Positions 6,461 to 7,940 of a stretch of 7,940 bases of DNA are shown here, in pieces. Within the stretch, counting starts at the first letter, position 1. Each line of letters begins with the position of its first letter. The notes under the pieces are model-generated. The model ran no database searches and had not been told where the DNA came from. It worked only from the letters and a program-made list of their open reading frames with translations. The stretch spans positions 1 through 7,940 of the forward strand of contig JAPOYQ010000616.1 in NCBI GenBank assembly GCA_026706505.1, given 5' to 3'. The stretch comes from Gemmatimonadota bacterium (GTDB lineage: Bacteria > Latescibacterota > UBA2968 > UBA8231). A program made the position numbers and the translations under genes.

Positions 6461-7300
6461 TCAAACGGCTTGGTTGGCTGCTTCGTAGTACTTGTTGATG
6501 CCGGGCACGTCGCTCATCCCGTGCCACACGCCCCGGAAGAGCGTGCGCCGCTTCTCTGGAAACGAAGCGATCACTTCGGCGGACGGACAGCCCTTGCCCC
6601 ACTTGGAATTGACGGTGTCGTAGCAGGTGAACAAGCTCAGCCGATCGCGCTGCTCATTAGTCCAGCGTGTACCCGAATGGCACAGGGCCTCGGTGAAAAT
6701 CACCGCGGAACCGGCCGGACAGGTATAGCTCTCCCACAGCGCACTGTCGCGCTCGCTCAGCTCGTCGGGCCGGGAGAAGGCGGCCTTGTGGCTGCCCGGC
6801 AGAAAAAGCGTGCCCCCGTCGCCCTCGCCGACTTCGTTGAGCTCCCACACCACCCGCGTCAGGCCGGAATGCACCTTGCCCGACTGCATCTGGTAGATGT
6901 GCGAGTTGCCGCGGAAGTTGAAGTACCCGCCACCGCCATGCGGGCCGAAGTTGTCGTGCCCGGCCTGGCGATGGCTGGTATAGGTGTGGTCGTAGCGGAA
7001 CCCATAGCAGTCTTCGCTGGCTAGCGCCTGATGCGAGAGCACTTCGTTGAGCACGCCTACTACTGCCGGGTGGTCGAGCAAAATCTGCGACGGGCCGCCG
7101 TGATTGTCGCGCTCGTCCGGCGGCAGGGACTCGCGCTCGTAGAGAAATTTCATCTGGTGAGCGCGGATTGACACTAGCTCTTCTTCGCTCAACAGCGCAG
7201 GCAACAGGACAAACCCCTTGAGGTCGAAGAGGTACTTCTGGGCCTCGGTCATCGGGACGACGTCCCGCCCGTCGGCATTGGTCGTCGGCAGCAGGTCCAT
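6461..7300 (-). CDS. Phytanoyl-CoA dioxygenase (PhyH) family protein with H-x-G in place of H-x-D
   Basis: A 279-residue cupin-fold protein of the PhyH group of non-haem Fe(II)/2-oxoglutarate enzymes, probably cytosolic. TEAQKYLFDLKGFVLLPALL (18-37) is the typical N-terminal helix and strand. GGTLFLPGSHK (162-172) is the diagnostic PhyH motif. ALCHSGTRWTNEQRDRLSLF (205-224) supplies the distal iron histidine H208 and an arginine suited to 2-oxoglutarate (R218 or R220). The proximal ligand should be H-x-D; the best candidate is H121 in FGPHGGGG, where the acid is replaced by G123. No H-x-D or H-x-E occurs anywhere in the protein. H-x-A/G is how Fe/2OG halogenases such as SyrB2 bind chloride, but some PhyH relatives may carry HGG without being halogenases, so the reaction is open. 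The ATG at 7298-7300 has GGAAGGA about 11 bases upstream; the ATG at codon 17 is an alternative start. It lies seven bases after the dehydrogenase gene. Confidence 0.9.
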   Translation of the reverse strand: MDLLPTTNADGRDVVPMTEAQKYLFDLKGFVLLPALLSEEELVSIRAHQMKFLYERESLPPDERDNHGGPSQILLDHPAVVGVLNEVLSHQALASEDCYGFRYDHTYTSHRQAGHDNFGPHGGGGYFNFRGNSHIYQMQSGKVHSGLTRVVWELNEVGEGDGGTLFLPGSHKAAFSRPDELSERDSALWESYTCPAGSAVIFTEALCHSGTRWTNEQRDRLSLFTCYDTVNSKWGKGCPSAEVIASFPEKRRTLFRGVWHGMSDVPGINKYYEAANQAV

Positions 7301-7307
7301 ACGCGCT

Positions 7308-7940
7308 TCAGTCCTTCCAGTTGAACACCACGTTGAGCATGTTTTTCTCGCGGTGGTACGCCATTTCGTAGGCTTGCACCATGTCCGAGTAGTGCAGCCG
7401 GTGCGTGACCAAGCGGCTCGGCTGGAGCTTGCCCTCCTGCATCAGCGAGAGCACGTGGACGCAGCGGCCGTCGTTGTCAAAGTGGTCTCCTTCCGGCGGC
7501 GGAAACAGCGACCCGGCCCGGTCGTTGACCGCACAGATTGAAACGCCCTTGAAGTAAAACCAGCGCATGTCCAACGGGTTAAAATCCAGCGGCTCTTCGC
7601 CCCGCCCGGGCAAGCTGACGACGGACACCCGCCCGTTGGTTCGGACTACTTCCATCGCCGTGCGATACGCCGGCCAAGGGTTGGCCGTCAGGATCACCAA
7701 GTCAATCCCCTGCCCGTGGGTAAATTCGTCCAACTTGGCCTCCAACTCGGGATCGTCCGACAACAGGGCCTCGTGCGCGCCCATCTGCCGCGCCATATCC
7801 AAGCGCACCGAGCTGTTGCCCAGCCCCACGACTCGCGCGCCAAAAAGCGGGCCTAGCGCCACGGCCCCCAAGCCCAAGACGCCCAACCCCACCAAGGCGT
7901 TTTTCGCGCCCGGCGAAACCGTGGCCGTGGTGGGGTTGGG
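7308..7940 (-). CDS. Zinc-type alcohol dehydrogenase family protein (MDR), C-terminal part
   Basis: This is the cofactor-binding and C-terminal half of a medium-chain dehydrogenase/reductase. The GLGVLGLGAVALGPLFGA stretch (minus strand, about 7830-7890) is the Rossmann dinucleotide motif, followed by ARVVGLGNSS, where MDRs select NAD or NADP. Then come GIDLVILTA, GRVSVVSLPGRG and the FKGVSI strand, and a C-terminal helix region closing with NVVFNWKD and TGA at 7308-7310. The N-terminal GroES-like domain with the zinc ligands is not in the window, so metal dependence cannot be checked. Members oxidise alcohols or polyols such as sugar alcohols; the substrate is unknown. The minus frame is open to the right edge, but I trust it only to about 7894. 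Beyond that the sequence looks like an inverted copy of the same gene region (see the repeat entry), so the true upstream part is probably not what follows in this window. A TTG at 7893-7895 is not a real start. Confidence 0.85.
   Translation of the reverse strand, partial: PNPTTATVSPGAKNALVGLGVLGLGAVALGPLFGARVVGLGNSSVRLDMARQMGAHEALLSDDPELEAKLDEFTHGQGIDLVILTANPWPAYRTAMEVVRTNGRVSVVSLPGRGEEPLDFNPLDMRWFYFKGVSICAVNDRAGSLFPPPEGDHFDNDGRCVHVLSLMQEGKLQPSRLVTHRLHYSDMVQAYEMAYHREKNMLNVVFNWKD
7882..7940. repeat. Inverted repeat at the right edge, probable fold-back junction
   Basis: CCCAACCCCACCA (7882-7894) is the exact reverse complement of TGGTGGGGTTGGG (7928-7940), 13 of 13 bases, and the match runs to the last base of the window. 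One mismatch later it continues for three more bases (7896-7898 against 7924-7926). Both arms encode the VGLG turn of an alcohol dehydrogenase cofactor site, one on each strand. The loop between them (7899-7923) contains a smaller stem, TTTCGC/GCGAAA (7902-7907, 7913-7918). A repeat whose two arms are the same coding motif on opposite strands is the mark of an inverted duplication or chimeric join. Confidence 0.7.
7891..7940 (+). pseudogene. Fragment of an alcohol dehydrogenase cofactor-binding site on the + strand
   Basis: Read from 7891 on the + strand, the frame gives TKAFFAPGETVAVVGLG up to the edge. PGETVAVVGLG is a near-consensus start of the MDR Rossmann domain (PGxxVxVxGxG). It is antisense to the dehydrogenase gene on the minus strand, which in its own sense reads SPGAKNALVGLG over the same bases. 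I interpret this as the true upstream sequence of the dehydrogenase gene turned around by a fold-back join near 7892-7895, not as an independent gene. No start codon or ribosome site precedes it. Confidence 0.5.

Noticed and set aside
7893..7895. TTG as the start of the dehydrogenase gene
   Set aside because: It would start the protein inside the Rossmann motif with no catalytic domain; the gene is cut by the window edge or the fold-back junction instead.

Overview
The window carries seven protein-coding genes, all on the minus strand, and almost no non-coding DNA. The two outer genes run off the edges. GC is high (roughly 60-70 % in lines I counted by hand), except at the left edge, where gene one is about 50 % GC. 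The gene set is a chromosomal bacterial DNA polymerase I surrounded by a phytanoyl-CoA-dioxygenase-like protein, a zinc-type alcohol dehydrogenase, an amidohydrolase, a threonine aldolase and a uronate-dehydrogenase-like SDR. It suggests an uncultured, heterotrophic, high-GC bacterium of the kind where such genes abound (Latescibacteria, Poribacteria, Planctomycetes and similar). That placement is inference and cannot be fixed from this sequence.

Layout in the direction of transcription (right to left). Block A: a truncated zinc-type alcohol dehydrogenase (7308 to the edge), a PhyH-family protein (6461-7300) and polA (3715-6441), with gaps of only 7 and 19 bases. A 124-base spacer (3591-3714) follows, holding a hairpin next to the polA stop codon. 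Block B: threonine aldolase (2541-3590), an amidohydrolase (1711-2544) and a conserved-looking 430-residue protein of unknown function (408-1700). The first two overlap in a GTGA and the last two are 10 bases apart with a perfect Shine-Dalgarno, so this block looks like one translationally coupled operon. After 47 AT-rich bases comes the N-terminal part of an NAD-dependent epimerase/dehydratase (1-360).

How the genes may work together: block B joins a PLP lyase for beta-hydroxy amino acids with a lactonase-like amidohydrolase and an unknown, probably barrel-type, protein. With a uronate-dehydrogenase-like SDR next door, this is compatible with a small catabolic cluster for sugar-acid or hydroxy-acid compounds, but no substrate can be named. 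polA is a complete housekeeping gene with all three activities apparently intact, sitting at the distal end of an oxidoreductase/oxygenase pair.

The most striking observation is at the right edge. The last bases of the + strand (about 7891-7940) encode the cofactor-binding start of an alcohol dehydrogenase, while the minus strand just to the left encodes the same part of the same kind of protein. A 13-base perfect inverted repeat links them. This looks like a fold-back (inverted) junction, probably an amplification or assembly chimera at a contig end, rather than normal gene sequence. The other point worth attention is that the PhyH protein has H-G-G where the iron-binding H-x-D is expected, and no H-x-D/E anywhere. 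I found no RNA genes, CRISPR arrays, insertion sequences or phage genes.
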